Source: Lacticaseibacillus paracasei subsp. paracasei (GTDB lineage Bacteria; Bacillota; Bacilli; Lactobacillales; Lactobacillaceae). Taken from it: DNA of 64,000 nucleotides. How positions within the stretch are numbered: position 1 is the first letter of the stretch; every line of letters begins with the position of its first letter. Made by a program: the position numbers and the translations under genes. Below the pieces are notes generated by a model. The model worked only from the letters and a program-made list of their open reading frames with translations, was not told where the DNA came from and did no database searches. The stretch covers positions 1,364,001 through 1,428,000 of the forward strand of contig NZ_AP012541.1 of the NCBI RefSeq assembly GCF_000829035.1, in the 5' to 3' direction. This document shows positions 45,599 to 54,461 of this stretch, piece by piece.

Positions 45599-47860
45599 AT
45601 GAAACAGCTTGACGAAACCAAAGTTCCTAATTATTGGGAAGGCTTTAACGGCGGCGACTGGCAAGAAGAAATTAATGTGCGCGATTTTATCGAGCATAAC
45701 CTGAACCAATATGACGGGGACGAAAGTTTCCTTGCTGGCCCCACTGAAGCGACAACAGTCCTGAACAATCAGGTTCTAAATTTAAAGAAGCAAGAACGTG
45801 CAAATGGCGGTGTTTTGGATGCTGACAACAATATTCCTTCTACGATCACCTCACACGGACCTGGTTATTTGAACAAAGATCTTGAAAAGATTGTTGGTGT
45901 TCAGACCGACAAGCCATTCAAACGAGCATTCATGCCATTTGGCGGTATTCGAATGGCTGAAGATGCATTGGAATCTTATGGCTTCAAGACAGATCCTCAA
46001 GAACACAAGATTTTCAATGAATATCGTAAGACCCATAACCAAGGTGTCTTTGATGCTTATACCCCTGATATGCGAAAGGCTCGCCATTACAAGATCGTGA
46101 CTGGCTTGCCAGACGCATACGGCCGTGGCCGGATTGTTTCTGATTTCCCACGGATCGCTGTTTACGGGATCGATCGTTTAATGGCTGAGAAGTTCAAGGA
46201 TTATAACTTGACCGGCGACGGCGAAATGACTGACGATGTAATCAAACTGCGTGAAGAAATCAATGAACAATATCGTGCCTTAAACGACATGAAGAAGATG
46301 GCCAAGGAATATGGCTATGACATCTCGCGTCCGGCAGCTAATGCGCAAGAAGCTGTTCAGTGGATCTACTTTGGCTATCTGGCTGCTGTTAAGACGCAAA
46401 ACGGTGCCGCAATGTCCGTTGGCCGGATCGATACGGTTATTGATGCTTATATCCAACGCGATATGCGCTTAGGCAAATTGAACGAAGAACAGGCACAGGA
46501 ACTGATTGATCATTTGGTTATGAAATTGCGGATGGTTCGTTTCATCCGGACTGAAGAATATAACTCACTGTTCTCAGGCGATCCAATCTGGGCAACCTTG
46601 TCATTGGCAGGAATGGGCAATGATGGCCGTCACCACGTTACCAAGACGGCTTTCCGTTTCCTGAAGACTTTGGACAACATGGGCGCAGCACCAGAACCAA
46701 ACATCACCTTGCTTTGGAGCGAACGCTTGCCAGAAGGATTCAAACGCTATGCAACCGAAGTATCCATCCAAAGTTCAACCATTCAATATGAAAATGATGA
46801 CCTGATGCGCAACGAATGGGGTACCGATTACTACGGTATTGCTTGCTGTGTCTCGGCACAACCAATTGCTGATGGCGTTCAATACTTTGGTGCCCGTGCT
46901 AACTTAGCTAAGACAGTTCTGTATGCGATCAACGGTGGGAAAGATGAAATTCAGGAAGCGCAAGTAGGGCCTGAATATGCACCGATCACCAGCGATTACA
47001 TTGATTACAAAGAATTCATGAATAAGTTCGACAAGATGATGGACTGGCTGGCCGACACGTATGTCAATGCTTTGAATGTGATTCACTATATGAATGACAA
47101 GTATTATTATGAAGCTGCACAGCTGGCATTGAAGGATACCCAACTGAACCGGACCTTCGCAACCGGGATTTCCGGCCTGTCACACGCGGTTGATTCCATC
47201 AGTGCAATCAAGTATGGTCATGTCAAGGCAATTCGCGATGAAAACGGTGTTGCAGTTGACTTCGTTGCTGACAATGATGACTATCCACGTTATGGTAACA
47301 ACGATGATAGCGCTGATGACATCGCTAAGTGGTTGGTTAAGACCTTCTATAACAAGATGAACACGCATCATCTGTATCGCGGCGCGAAGTTGAGCACCAG
47401 TGTCCTGACCATTACTTCCAACGTGGTTTATGGTAAGAATACAGGGACAACACCAAACGGTCGTCAAAAAGGCGAACCATTCTCACCAGGTGCCAACCCG
47501 GCATATGGCGCAGAAAAGAACGGCGCACTGGCATCCCTGATGTCCACCGCCAAGATTCCGTATCATTACGCAACTGACGGCATTAGTAATACGTTTGGGG
47601 TTACTCCGAACACACTGGGCCACGATGATGAAACTCGTAAGGATACCTTGGTTCACATGGTTGACGGCTATATGGAAAACAGCGGCATGCATTTGAACAT
47701 CAACGTCTTCAACAAGGAGACCCTGATTGATGCTCAGAAGCACCCAGAAGAATACCCAACATTGACCGTTCGGGTTTCTGGCTACTGCGTCTACTTCGCA
47801 GATTTGACCAAGGAACAACAAGACGATGTCATTGCTCGGACCTTCTTCGAAGAAATGTAA
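45599..47860 (+). CDS. pflB: Formate C-acetyltransferase (pyruvate formate-lyase)
   Basis: 753 residues. It splits pyruvate with CoA to acetyl-CoA and formate in anaerobic mixed-acid fermentation. The two catalytic Cys are residues 416 and 417 (GIACCVSAQ). The glycyl-radical site near the C-terminus reads [11 protein letters not shown]; most enzymes have Ala where this has Cys, next to the Gly. AGGAGG lies nine bases before the ATG. Codon bias is strong, fitting high expression. The activating enzyme PflA is next, after a terminator. Confidence 0.97.
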   Translation: MKQLDETKVPNYWEGFNGGDWQEEINVRDFIEHNLNQYDGDESFLAGPTEATTVLNNQVLNLKKQERANGGVLDADNNIPSTITSHGPGYLNKDLEKIVGVQTDKPFKRAFMPFGGIRMAEDALESYGFKTDPQEHKIFNEYRKTHNQGVFDAYTPDMRKARHYKIVTGLPDAYGRGRIVSDFPRIAVYGIDRLMAEKFKDYNLTGDGEMTDDVIKLREEINEQYRALNDMKKMAKEYGYDISRPAANAQEAVQWIYFGYLAAVKTQNGAAMSVGRIDTVIDAYIQRDMRLGKLNEEQAQELIDHLVMKLRMVRFIRTEEYNSLFSGDPIWATLSLAGMGNDGRHHVTKTAFRFLKTLDNMGAAPEPNITLLWSERLPEGFKRYATEVSIQSSTIQYENDDLMRNEWGTDYYGIACCVSAQPIADGVQYFGARANLAKTVLYAINGGKDEIQEAQVGPEYAPITSDYIDYKEFMNKFDKMMDWLADTYVNALNVIHYMNDKYYYEAAQLALKDTQLNRTFATGISGLSHAVDSISAIKYGHVKAIRDENGVAVDFVADNDDYPRYGNNDDSADDIAKWLVKTFYNKMNTHHLYRGAKLSTSVLTITSNVVYGKNTGTTPNGRQKGEPFSPGANPAYGAEKNGALASLMSTAKIPYHYATDGISNTFGVTPNTLGHDDETRKDTLVHMVDGYMENSGMHLNINVFNKETLIDAQKHPEEYPTLTVRVSGYCVYFADLTKEQQDDVIARTFFEEM

Positions 47861-47903
47861 GCAGCTTAACTCAAGACAGGAAGCCATTCCTGTTTTGCCA
47901 AAA

Positions 47904-47931
47904 GACGGCAACGATGCTGTTGCCGTTTTTT
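47904..47931 (+). terminator. Terminator between pflB and pflA
   Basis: ACGGCAAC and GTTGCCGT around GATGCT, then T residues. A second small hairpin ACAGGAAGCCATTCCTGT lies just before it (near 47876-47893). The terminator would lower pflA relative to pflB; pflA needs only catalytic amounts. Confidence 0.85.
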
Positions 47932-47991
47932 GGCAGAATGAAATGAAAATCAATTGAAAACGACACATGATGTTGTAGTGGAGGCAATAAG

Positions 47992-48843
47992 ATGAAACTC
48001 ATCGATCAGTCACAAAGCCCATTAAATATCTTAGAACAAGTTGGTCAGGATCATGATGGCCCGATCAAAGGGTATGTTCACTCGGTCGAAAGTTTTGGTT
48101 CGGTCGATGGCCCTGGTATTCGCTTCGTTGTCTTTATGCAAGGGTGTCGCATGCGTTGCCAGTATTGTCACAACCCTGACACCTGGAACATTGGGGTTGG
48201 TGAAGAAATGACGGCCGATCAAATTTTGGCGGATGCCCAGCGCTATAAAGCATTCTGGGGTGACCAAGGGGGTATTACCTGCAGTGGCGGTGAGAGTTTG
48301 GTACAAATCGATTTCATTCTCGAACTCTTCACCAAGGCTAAGGCACTGGGAATTTCGACTTGCCTCGATACGTCAGGCGGCCCCTTCACGCGTGACCAAC
48401 CGTGGTTTGGCCAGTTTGAAAAGCTGATGGCTGTTACTGACATCTCATTAGTTGATATTAAACACATTGATTCGGCCGAGCATAAAAAGCTCACCGGTTT
48501 TCCTAATGAGAATATTTTGGATATGGTGCAGTATATGTCGGCGCATGGTGATGACATGTGGATTCGCCACGTTCTGGTCCCGGAACGCACTGACTTTGAC
48601 CCTTATCTCAAACGGTTAGGGGACTATATTGCGACATTGGACAAAAACGTGGTCCAAAAAGTTGAGATTCTTCCGTATCACACGTTAGGCGTTAAAAAGT
48701 ATCACGAGCTTGGCATTACGTACCCGCTTGAAGGCATCGAACCGCCGTCTGCCGATCGCGTTAAGAATGCAGAGAATCTGCTGCACGTTAAGGATTATAC
48801 CGGATGGCAAAGCTGGCGTCCGAAACCAGTTGCGAGCAACTGA
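47992..48843 (+). CDS. pflA: Pyruvate formate-lyase activating enzyme
   Basis: 283 residues. A radical SAM enzyme that puts the radical on the PflB glycine. The 4Fe-4S-binding Cys residues are in QGCRMRCQYCHNPDTW (CxxxCxxC), and GGITCSGGESL is the SAM-binding GGE region. AGTGGAGG lies upstream of the ATG. It follows pflB by 131 bases. The usual oxygen-sensitive pair. Confidence 0.96.
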   Translation: MKLIDQSQSPLNILEQVGQDHDGPIKGYVHSVESFGSVDGPGIRFVVFMQGCRMRCQYCHNPDTWNIGVGEEMTADQILADAQRYKAFWGDQGGITCSGGESLVQIDFILELFTKAKALGISTCLDTSGGPFTRDQPWFGQFEKLMAVTDISLVDIKHIDSAEHKKLTGFPNENILDMVQYMSAHGDDMWIRHVLVPERTDFDPYLKRLGDYIATLDKNVVQKVEILPYHTLGVKKYHELGITYPLEGIEPPSADRVKNAENLLHVKDYTGWQSWRPKPVASN

Positions 48844-48872
48844 ATCTTTAGCTAGAACTTAACGTAACGATT

Positions 48873-48903
48873 AAAAACGCGGCAAATTCGTTGCGTTTTT
48901 TTT
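48873..48903 (+). terminator. Terminator after pflA
   Basis: AAAAACGC and GCGTTTTT around a 12-base loop, followed by further T. Confidence 0.8.
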
Positions 48904-48967
48904 CATTGCCACTTATGATGATGGTTGAACGATATTATTAAATTATAAACGAAAGGGAAGCCGCCCT

Positions 48968-49936
48968 ATGAAAACGAAACAAGAGCGCATTTTTTCCTCA
49001 AAGACACTAACTTATTTTCTGCAATTGGCAGAAACCATGAACTACACCCAAGCCGCCCAATTGCTTGGCATTACCCAGCCAGCCTTAACACAGCAGATCA
49101 AGAAATTGGAACGGACGGTGGGGGCACCGCTGTTTTATTCTGTCGGGAAGAAACTGCATTTATCTGACGCTGGTCAGACCATGTTAAAGTCAACCCATGA
49201 GATCTACGAGATCTTGAACCAGACAACCGACGAAATTCAACAAACAACCAGTGCAACCGTCGGAAAAATCAATATTGGGTTATTAAGCTCAATTGAGGAT
49301 AGCGCCTTTATTGCGTTCATTGCTCATTACTATCAACTGAATCCTGAAGTTGAAGTAACGCTACGGATGATGACCCGTCACGAAATTTGGGAATCCTTGG
49401 AAAACAACCAGATTGATTTGGCTATCATGAATCTGCCAGATGAGACCATTAAGAACTGGAAACCATACGCCAGCAAGAAAATTATTGATGAACAATTGCT
49501 GTTCTTGCACCACGATGACGCCTTGGCTAACCGTAAGCGAATCCATTTCAAAGATACTTTAGCTGAACCTTGGGCAACTTATCCTGACGACTATTTCCTT
49601 GGACAGCTTCTGCGTGAGGCGTACAAGAATCAAATGGTTGATTTCCCGCACGTGGTCGCACATTTCACCACGCCATATCAGTTAACCCAATTCGTTAACT
49701 TGTCAGGGGTCAACACGGCCTTACCAACCAGTTTTGTTCGGGCACGCGCTGATCAAATCAAGGCCTATGCTATTGCGTTTGATCCGGCCATTCGCTTTGA
49801 GATTTCTTTTGTTTATCGCAAAGAGAAAGCTGACATTCCGCGGATCTCGAACTTCTTCCAGACCTTTGACGATTATCTGAAGGAAAAAGATTACTTGTCG
49901 CGGGTCAGTGAAAACCGTGTTAAACTTGATAAGTAA
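48968..49936 (+). CDS. LysR family transcriptional regulator
   Basis: 322 residues. An N-terminal winged helix-turn-helix (about 10-70, FLQLAETMNYTQAAQLLGITQPALTQQIKKLE) and a C-terminal effector domain (about 100-305). The effector is not known. LysR genes often control a neighbour, but pflA is upstream in the same direction behind a terminator and ppaC is downstream, so no target is evident. GAAAGGGAAG precedes the ATG. ppaC starts 29 bases after it and may be co-transcribed. Confidence 0.9.
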   Translation: MKTKQERIFSSKTLTYFLQLAETMNYTQAAQLLGITQPALTQQIKKLERTVGAPLFYSVGKKLHLSDAGQTMLKSTHEIYEILNQTTDEIQQTTSATVGKINIGLLSSIEDSAFIAFIAHYYQLNPEVEVTLRMMTRHEIWESLENNQIDLAIMNLPDETIKNWKPYASKKIIDEQLLFLHHDDALANRKRIHFKDTLAEPWATYPDDYFLGQLLREAYKNQMVDFPHVVAHFTTPYQLTQFVNLSGVNTALPTSFVRARADQIKAYAIAFDPAIRFEISFVYRKEKADIPRISNFFQTFDDYLKEKDYLSRVSENRVKLDK

Positions 49937-49965
49937 ACTATTCAGTTGAGGAGCGATCAGATAAG

Positions 49966-50898
49966 ATGACGACTTTGATTTTTGGGCATCAGAACCCGGA
50001 CACCGACGCGATTACGAGTGCCATGAGCTGGGCAGAATTTCAGAAACAGGCAGGCAACACGGATGTTGAGGCGGTAGCATTAGGCGGACCGAACGATGAA
50101 ACTAAGTTCGTCCTTGATCACTTTAAGGTTCAGGCACCGCGGGTTATCAAGACGGCAGCCAACGAGACGGATCATGTCATGTTGGTTGATCACAACGAAT
50201 TTCAACAAAGTGTCAGTGATATCGAAGACGTGACGATTGATTCTGTTGTCGACCATCATCGCATCGCTAACTTCCACACGGCAGCGCCGCTGTTTTACCG
50301 AGCAGAACCGGTTGGCAGCACCAATACCGTCATTTTTGAGATGTTCCAAGAATATGGCTTCAAGATTTCGCCAACATTGGCTGGTTTGATGGCTTCTGGT
50401 TTGATTTCAGACACGCTGTTGTTGAAATCGCCGACCGCAACCGATAAGGATAAGAAGATTTTGCCAGAAATGGCGAAGATTGCCGGAATTGATTTGCAGT
50501 CATATGGTCTTGCCATGCTGAAGGCAGGTACTAATTTGGCCGCCAAGTCAGATATGGACATTATCGAAGGCGATGCTAAGAGTTTCACCATGGGCGGCAA
50601 GTCTATTCGCATCGGACAGGTCAATACCGTTGATCTGAACGACATTTACGCACGTCAGGACGAATTGATCAGTGCCATGACCAAAGAGGCGCAGGCGAAA
50701 GGCTACGACGATTTCCTGCTGATTGCCACTGACATCTTGGACAGCAATTCAACTGGTTTCGCAGTCGGTGCTGACCGCGATAAAATCGCCAGTGCTTTCA
50801 ACGAACAGTTCGACAAGGACGCGCGTTTGGCATTGCCTGGGGTTGTTTCCCGCAAAAAACAGGTCGTTCCGCCAATGCAGAGCACGTTTGAAGGTTAA
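49966..50898 (+). CDS. ppaC: Manganese-dependent inorganic pyrophosphatase (family II)
   Basis: 310 residues. It hydrolyses pyrophosphate to drive biosynthesis. Metal ligands are visible in FGHQNPDTDAI (His, Asp, Asp), MLVDHNE and the DHH of VVDHHRIANF; the C-terminal DHHA2 domain has the SRKKQVVPP substrate site. Length is standard. GAGGAGCG precedes the ATG. Terminator after it. Confidence 0.97.
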   Translation: MTTLIFGHQNPDTDAITSAMSWAEFQKQAGNTDVEAVALGGPNDETKFVLDHFKVQAPRVIKTAANETDHVMLVDHNEFQQSVSDIEDVTIDSVVDHHRIANFHTAAPLFYRAEPVGSTNTVIFEMFQEYGFKISPTLAGLMASGLISDTLLLKSPTATDKDKKILPEMAKIAGIDLQSYGLAMLKAGTNLAAKSDMDIIEGDAKSFTMGGKSIRIGQVNTVDLNDIYARQDELISAMTKEAQAKGYDDFLLIATDILDSNSTGFAVGADRDKIASAFNEQFDKDARLALPGVVSRKKQVVPPMQSTFEG

Positions 50899-50932
50899 CT
50901 TTCATCTTTAATTGCACACAATTGTTCTAAGG

Positions 50933-50963
50933 AAAGTCGCAGCTAGCCAGTTGCGGCTTTTTT
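50933..50963 (+). terminator. Terminator after ppaC
   Basis: AAAGTCGCA and TTGCGGCTTT form a stem (one wobble) followed by T residues. Confidence 0.82.
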
Positions 50964-51147
50964 GTTTGCAAAAAGTCTCTAGCCATCTTTTTGCGAAATC
51001 TGTTAAATATAAAGCTGACTAGCAGCTCGTGATGCGTGAATTTGAAATTCGTGTAGTAATTCGCGGGTCGAATCAACAGCAAGTTGTCATGGGTCATTTT
51101 GGCTGGTTTTGAGGCATGCTGAGAGACGCATTCTGAGACGAGTTCGG

Positions 51148-52345
51148 GAATTCAACTCCCCAGTTTACAATTCAAGTGCAACACCCTGACGACTAGACCA
51201 TAAAGGCCATGAAGACCTATTCTTGTTAGTGCTAGCTAAACAAGAAAGCAGGAATCTTCATGACCCACTCTCAGACTAACACCCACAAGCATTACCAACA
51301 ACTCAGTTTTAGCGACCGTGCTACAATTCAGGCCCTTCAGGCTGCTGGTGACACCGCGACCGTGATTGCACAGAAGCTTCATCGCAGTAAAGCGACAATC
51401 TCACGAGAAATCACGCGTGGATCTGTAACTCAGCTCGACTCGAAGCGTCACTCGCATCAAGTCTATCTTGCGGAAACTGCCCAAGCCATGCACGACCGTA
51501 AACGCGATAGAACCGGTCACTACGCCTTTCTTAAGACCGGCCGTGCGTTCTTCAAGGCTCTCGCCAGGGAGCTTACTCGTAAGCCGCGCGTACACAGCGT
51601 TGATAGCTTCGTACACTTCTATCGCGACCAGGGCAAGGCTTGCCCTTCAACGACAACTGTCTATCGCTACATCGACGCCGGGCTGCTTGAGCTAGACAAC
51701 ATGACACTTCCCAAGAAGCTCCGACGCCGCATCAAAGGCTATAAGAACGCCCACAAGCGCAAGAATAAGAAGATATACGGCGACTCAATCGAGTTGCGTC
51801 CTGCGGCCGTGAATGACCGCACAGGCGTGGGACATTGGGAAGGCGACTTGGTCAAAGGTATTCGCTTAGCTGATGAGCCAGCATTAATGACGCTCACAGA
51901 ACGGTACAGCCGGACTGAGATCATCGTCAAGATTCCTGACTATCATGCGGGCACCTGCCTTAAAGCCTTGCAGGACACGATCGACGACTACGGGGCCAAG
52001 GAATTTGAGAGTATCACTTTTGACAATGGTTCCGAGTTTGCCAAGTTATCAGAGATTGTTGGAACCCAGATTTACTTCGCACATCCGTACTCGCCTTGGG
52101 AGCGTGGCACAAACGAGAACGCCAATGGACTGCTTAGGGAATTCTTCCCGAAAGGGAAGTCTCTCAGAGCAATTACCCTGGTTGAAATTCAAGCAGTCCA
52201 ATCCGCACTGAACCATCGTCCCAGACGTATTCTGAACTATCTTCGCCCATGCGATTACTACCGATGCATGGCGTAACAGCCTAGACCACTATCAAGAATT
52301 CGTTATCATCGTTGCACTTGACTTGAAAATTGAGGTCGGGAATTC
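51148..52345 (+). mobile_element. IS30-family insertion sequence
   Basis: About 1.2 kb. Ends are imperfect inverted repeats of 35 bases (51148-51182 and 52311-52345) that match in about 28 positions; both have GAATTC at the outer tip and end inward in TTCAAGTGCAAC/GTTGCACTTGA. One transposase ORF fills it. A 14-base direct repeat TCGGGAATTCAACT spans both tips (51144-51157, 52336-52349), longer than the few-base duplications usual for IS30. It lies 216 bases from the dif-like site. Boundaries are my estimate. Confidence 0.82.
51260..52276 (+). CDS. IS30-family transposase
   Basis: 338 residues, full length. The N-terminal helix-turn-helix (about 10-65, LSFSDRATIQALQAAGDTATVIAQKLHRSKATISREI) is typical of IS30. 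The DDE catalytic triad can be placed at Asp196 (GHWEGD), Asp255 (FDNGSEF) and Glu286 (RGTNENANGL). The frame has no stop or shift, so the element may be active. AAGCAGGAAT is the likely ribosome site. Its codon use is more varied than neighbouring genes, as expected for an insertion element. Confidence 0.95.
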   Translation: MTHSQTNTHKHYQQLSFSDRATIQALQAAGDTATVIAQKLHRSKATISREITRGSVTQLDSKRHSHQVYLAETAQAMHDRKRDRTGHYAFLKTGRAFFKALARELTRKPRVHSVDSFVHFYRDQGKACPSTTTVYRYIDAGLLELDNMTLPKKLRRRIKGYKNAHKRKNKKIYGDSIELRPAAVNDRTGVGHWEGDLVKGIRLADEPALMTLTERYSRTEIIVKIPDYHAGTCLKALQDTIDDYGAKEFESITFDNGSEFAKLSEIVGTQIYFAHPYSPWERGTNENANGLLREFFPKGKSLRAITLVEIQAVQSALNHRPRRILNYLRPCDYYRCMA

Positions 52346-52405
52346 AACTTGATAGTTGTTCGTCGCAAGTGACTTAACGAAAAAAACTCAAGCAAAAAAT
52401 ATCCA

Positions 52406-52572
52406 ATGATTTATCCAAAGATTGTAGAAGCTTTTAAAGACTTGGCTGCAAGCAGCGGTTCAAAAAATGAGGCGACTATCAGGTGCTGTATGAAATTGCG
52501 AATCAAATAATCGCCAACGTAAATATTGCGAGAATGGCACGATGCCGTCTCTTCAAACACTACTTCGCATAA
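52406..52572 (+). pseudogene. Frameshifted gene remnant ending in dif
   Basis: From ATG 52406 the frame reads MIYPKIVEAFKDLAASSG, then SKNEAT; after the run of six A (52462-52467) a second frame continues with DYQVLYEIANQIIANVN and ARMARCRLFKHYFA, stopping at TAA 52570-52572 inside the dif-like site. The two parts join smoothly with one frame change, so I read them as a decayed gene or 3' remnant of about 55 codons. I do not recognise the family. No good ribosome site precedes the ATG. Confidence 0.45.
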
Positions 52573-52589
52573 TATATATTATGTAAACT
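52562..52589 (+). other. dif: Chromosome dimer resolution site dif (Bacillus-type)
   Basis: XerC arm ACTTCGCATAA (52562-52572), centre TATATA (52573-52578), XerD arm TTATGTAAACT (52579-52589). From memory, the B. subtilis dif has the same XerD arm and centre, and its left arm ACTTCCTAGAA differs in only three positions. The arms are partial inverted copies, as Xer sites are. XerC and XerD are encoded in this window and gene polarity changes here, all fitting the replication terminus. Confidence 0.88.
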
Positions 52590-52926
52590 AGAATATAAAT
52601 AATTGGCTTTGCCACTTGATCTGCGAATCTGGGTGTCCCCTCTTTCAGATGGCTGTCAAAAATTTGTGGTCCGGACATGATGTTGGTGGTGGCGATTGAA
52701 CTTTTTACCAAGGCAATCAATTATGACTTGGGTTGTTGCGTTTGCGCTGAGTTGCATGCATTTGTTTGATTGAAAATGTCATGCCAGCCAAAACCAGAAA
52801 AGTGCATATCAATTCAAGCTTCATGATGTTGTGAGATTCTCGTCAGTTAGCCGGCTTCGAGTTGCTTGATGATTTTTTGAGTTGTGTAGTTTGAAATTGA
52901 CTCAACAACAATTGAGGGTCACGTAA

Positions 52927-52978
52927 CATTCAGCAAATTTATTTTGATGACCAATGGCCAAAATAAGTTTGCTGAATG
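52927..52978. other. 20-bp hairpin in the terminus region
   Basis: CATTCAGCAAATTTATTTTG and, 12 bases later, CAAAATAAGTTTGCTGAATG pair in 19 of 20 positions with the last as a wobble pair. No T-run and no gene nearby to terminate. Role unknown. Confidence 0.6.
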
Positions 52979-53217
52979 ATTGACCGAAGTGAACTCATTT
53001 AATAGCCGAATTCATGCCAGAATTATGCCAGCTTAAATTTGTGTGACCAACAGGTGTTTGCTGACATCTTTGCTCACCTTTGGATAAAGCTAAAACTTTA
53101 TTCAATTCTGCTTCACATGGCAGAACAATGGCTGAACTAGCACCACCGTTCATTTTTCATCAACACTAGCCCTCGCCAAGGACAGTTGTTTTCGCGTATA
53201 CTAACATTATCTAAAAG

Positions 53218-53231
53218 AAAACATACGTTCG
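53218..53231. promoter_or_regulatory. LexA-box-like site before xerS
   Basis: AAAACATACGTTCG agrees with the Gram-positive SOS box CGAACRNRYGTTYG except for the first two bases. It lies between a TATACT -10-like box (53197-53202) and the ribosome site GAGGTG. SOS control is a suggestion only. Confidence 0.35.
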
Positions 53232-53242
53232 AGGTGAAATCT

Positions 53243-54355
53243 GTGTCGACACAAAATTATTCGAAATTAATTCATACAATGCTACCTGCCCTGCCGGATT
53301 ACATTCAGGACTATTATCAGAGTCAAAAAGCGATCCCGATCGCCGATTCGACGCTGTATCAGTATTTACATTTTTATCAAGAGTTTCTGAACTGGCTGAT
53401 TAACAGTGGTGTGACGGTCGCTTCCTCACCGCAAACCGTCCCGCTGACCGTGTTAGAACATTTGTCGTTGCGTGATGCCCAGGCATTTATGGCGTATTTG
53501 CTTGAACGGCCTTCCAAGACGCACCACAACAAGCGAATGACGCGTCGCAGTGTCGCTTTGCGCTTAGTCGGGATCAAGGCGCTTTATCGATTTTTGACGG
53601 AGGAAAGTGAACCCCATGCAGATGGCGAACCTTATTTCTATCGGAATGTCTGGAACAAGGTAAAACTTAAAACCCATACTGAAACTGCGAGTTACCGAAA
53701 CCACAAGCTACAGGAAATGCTGTTTGTGGACGGTGAAGATGCTAAGTTTTTACAGTGGTTGGATCAAAGTTATGCGCAACAACTGCCAGCCAAGCCGCGG
53801 CGCTATTTTGAGGCGACAAAAGTGCGCAACTTGGCCATGATTGCCTTACTGTTTGGCTCAGGGGTTCGTGTCAGCGAATTGGTGAATATGAATCTGGAAG
53901 ATTTGAACATGGATCGGCATACGGTCCAAGTTGTTCGCAAAGGTAACTTTCAGGATCGCGTCAATTTTGCAGACTGGATTGATCCGTATGTTCAGGCTTA
54001 CTTAACGCAGCGAGCGGCTATTATCGGTTATCAAAAGCCGACTTCTCCCCTGTTTGTGACAGTTGTCGGCCAAAAAATCAATCGGATTCGCCAAAATACA
54101 ATCGAAGCCTTTTTCAAGCGCTATACAACCGATTATGGTCGGCCATCAACACCACATAAGGCCCGGCACACTTTGGGAACCAATATTTATACGGTCACCA
54201 AGGATGTACAGCAGGTTGCGGATCAGCTTGGGCAGACGACCACAAGCGCAACAGATCTGTATATCAATCTCAGTGATAAAAGCGGTAAAGAAGCCTTGCG
54301 TGAGGTTTCTGAAACGGCCGCAAAAGCAACCGATCGCGGGCATGAACAAGCTTAA
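53243..54355 (+). CDS. xerS: XerS-type tyrosine recombinase
   Basis: 370 residues. It resembles streptococcal XerS, the single recombinase that replaces XerC/XerD there: YIQDYYQSQKAIPIADSTLYQYL near the start, GEPYFYRNVWNKV before the catalytic domain, GSGVRVSELVNMNLEDLNM. Active-site residues: Arg209, His305 and Arg308 (HKARH), nucleophile Tyr340. At position 331 (LGQTTTSATDLYINL) Gln stands where XerS and other Xer proteins have His (LGH). GTG start with GAGGTG six bases upstream; the frame open to 53186 is not needed. In streptococci difSL lies beside xerS; here a Bacillus-type dif lies 650 bases away. Confidence 0.88.
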   Translation: MSTQNYSKLIHTMLPALPDYIQDYYQSQKAIPIADSTLYQYLHFYQEFLNWLINSGVTVASSPQTVPLTVLEHLSLRDAQAFMAYLLERPSKTHHNKRMTRRSVALRLVGIKALYRFLTEESEPHADGEPYFYRNVWNKVKLKTHTETASYRNHKLQEMLFVDGEDAKFLQWLDQSYAQQLPAKPRRYFEATKVRNLAMIALLFGSGVRVSELVNMNLEDLNMDRHTVQVVRKGNFQDRVNFADWIDPYVQAYLTQRAAIIGYQKPTSPLFVTVVGQKINRIRQNTIEAFFKRYTTDYGRPSTPHKARHTLGTNIYTVTKDVQQVADQLGQTTTSATDLYINLSDKSGKEALREVSETAAKATDRGHEQA

Positions 54356-54461
54356 TTGACGAGAGATGGTTACTGAAGTTGATCATCGAGTCTTTTGAAA
54401 GCTTATTTCGCCAGACCAGCCTATAATCGAGTCAGATCGAAACGGGAAGGTGGGATTGATT

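Larger units (their letters stand above)
52346..53242. other. Gene-poor AT-rich terminus region
   Basis: About 900 bases without an intact gene of normal size. It holds, in order, a frameshifted gene remnant (52406-52572), the dif-like site (52562-52589), a possible tiny peptide ORF on the minus strand (52717-52824), a 20-bp hairpin (52927-52978), and the promoter area of xerS with a LexA-like palindrome (53218-53231). Confidence 0.7.

Noticed and set aside
53243..54355. Third tyrosine recombinase as a prophage integrase
   Set aside because: No phage genes or attachment sites around it, and its sequence has the XerS-specific GEPYFYRNV region and layout.
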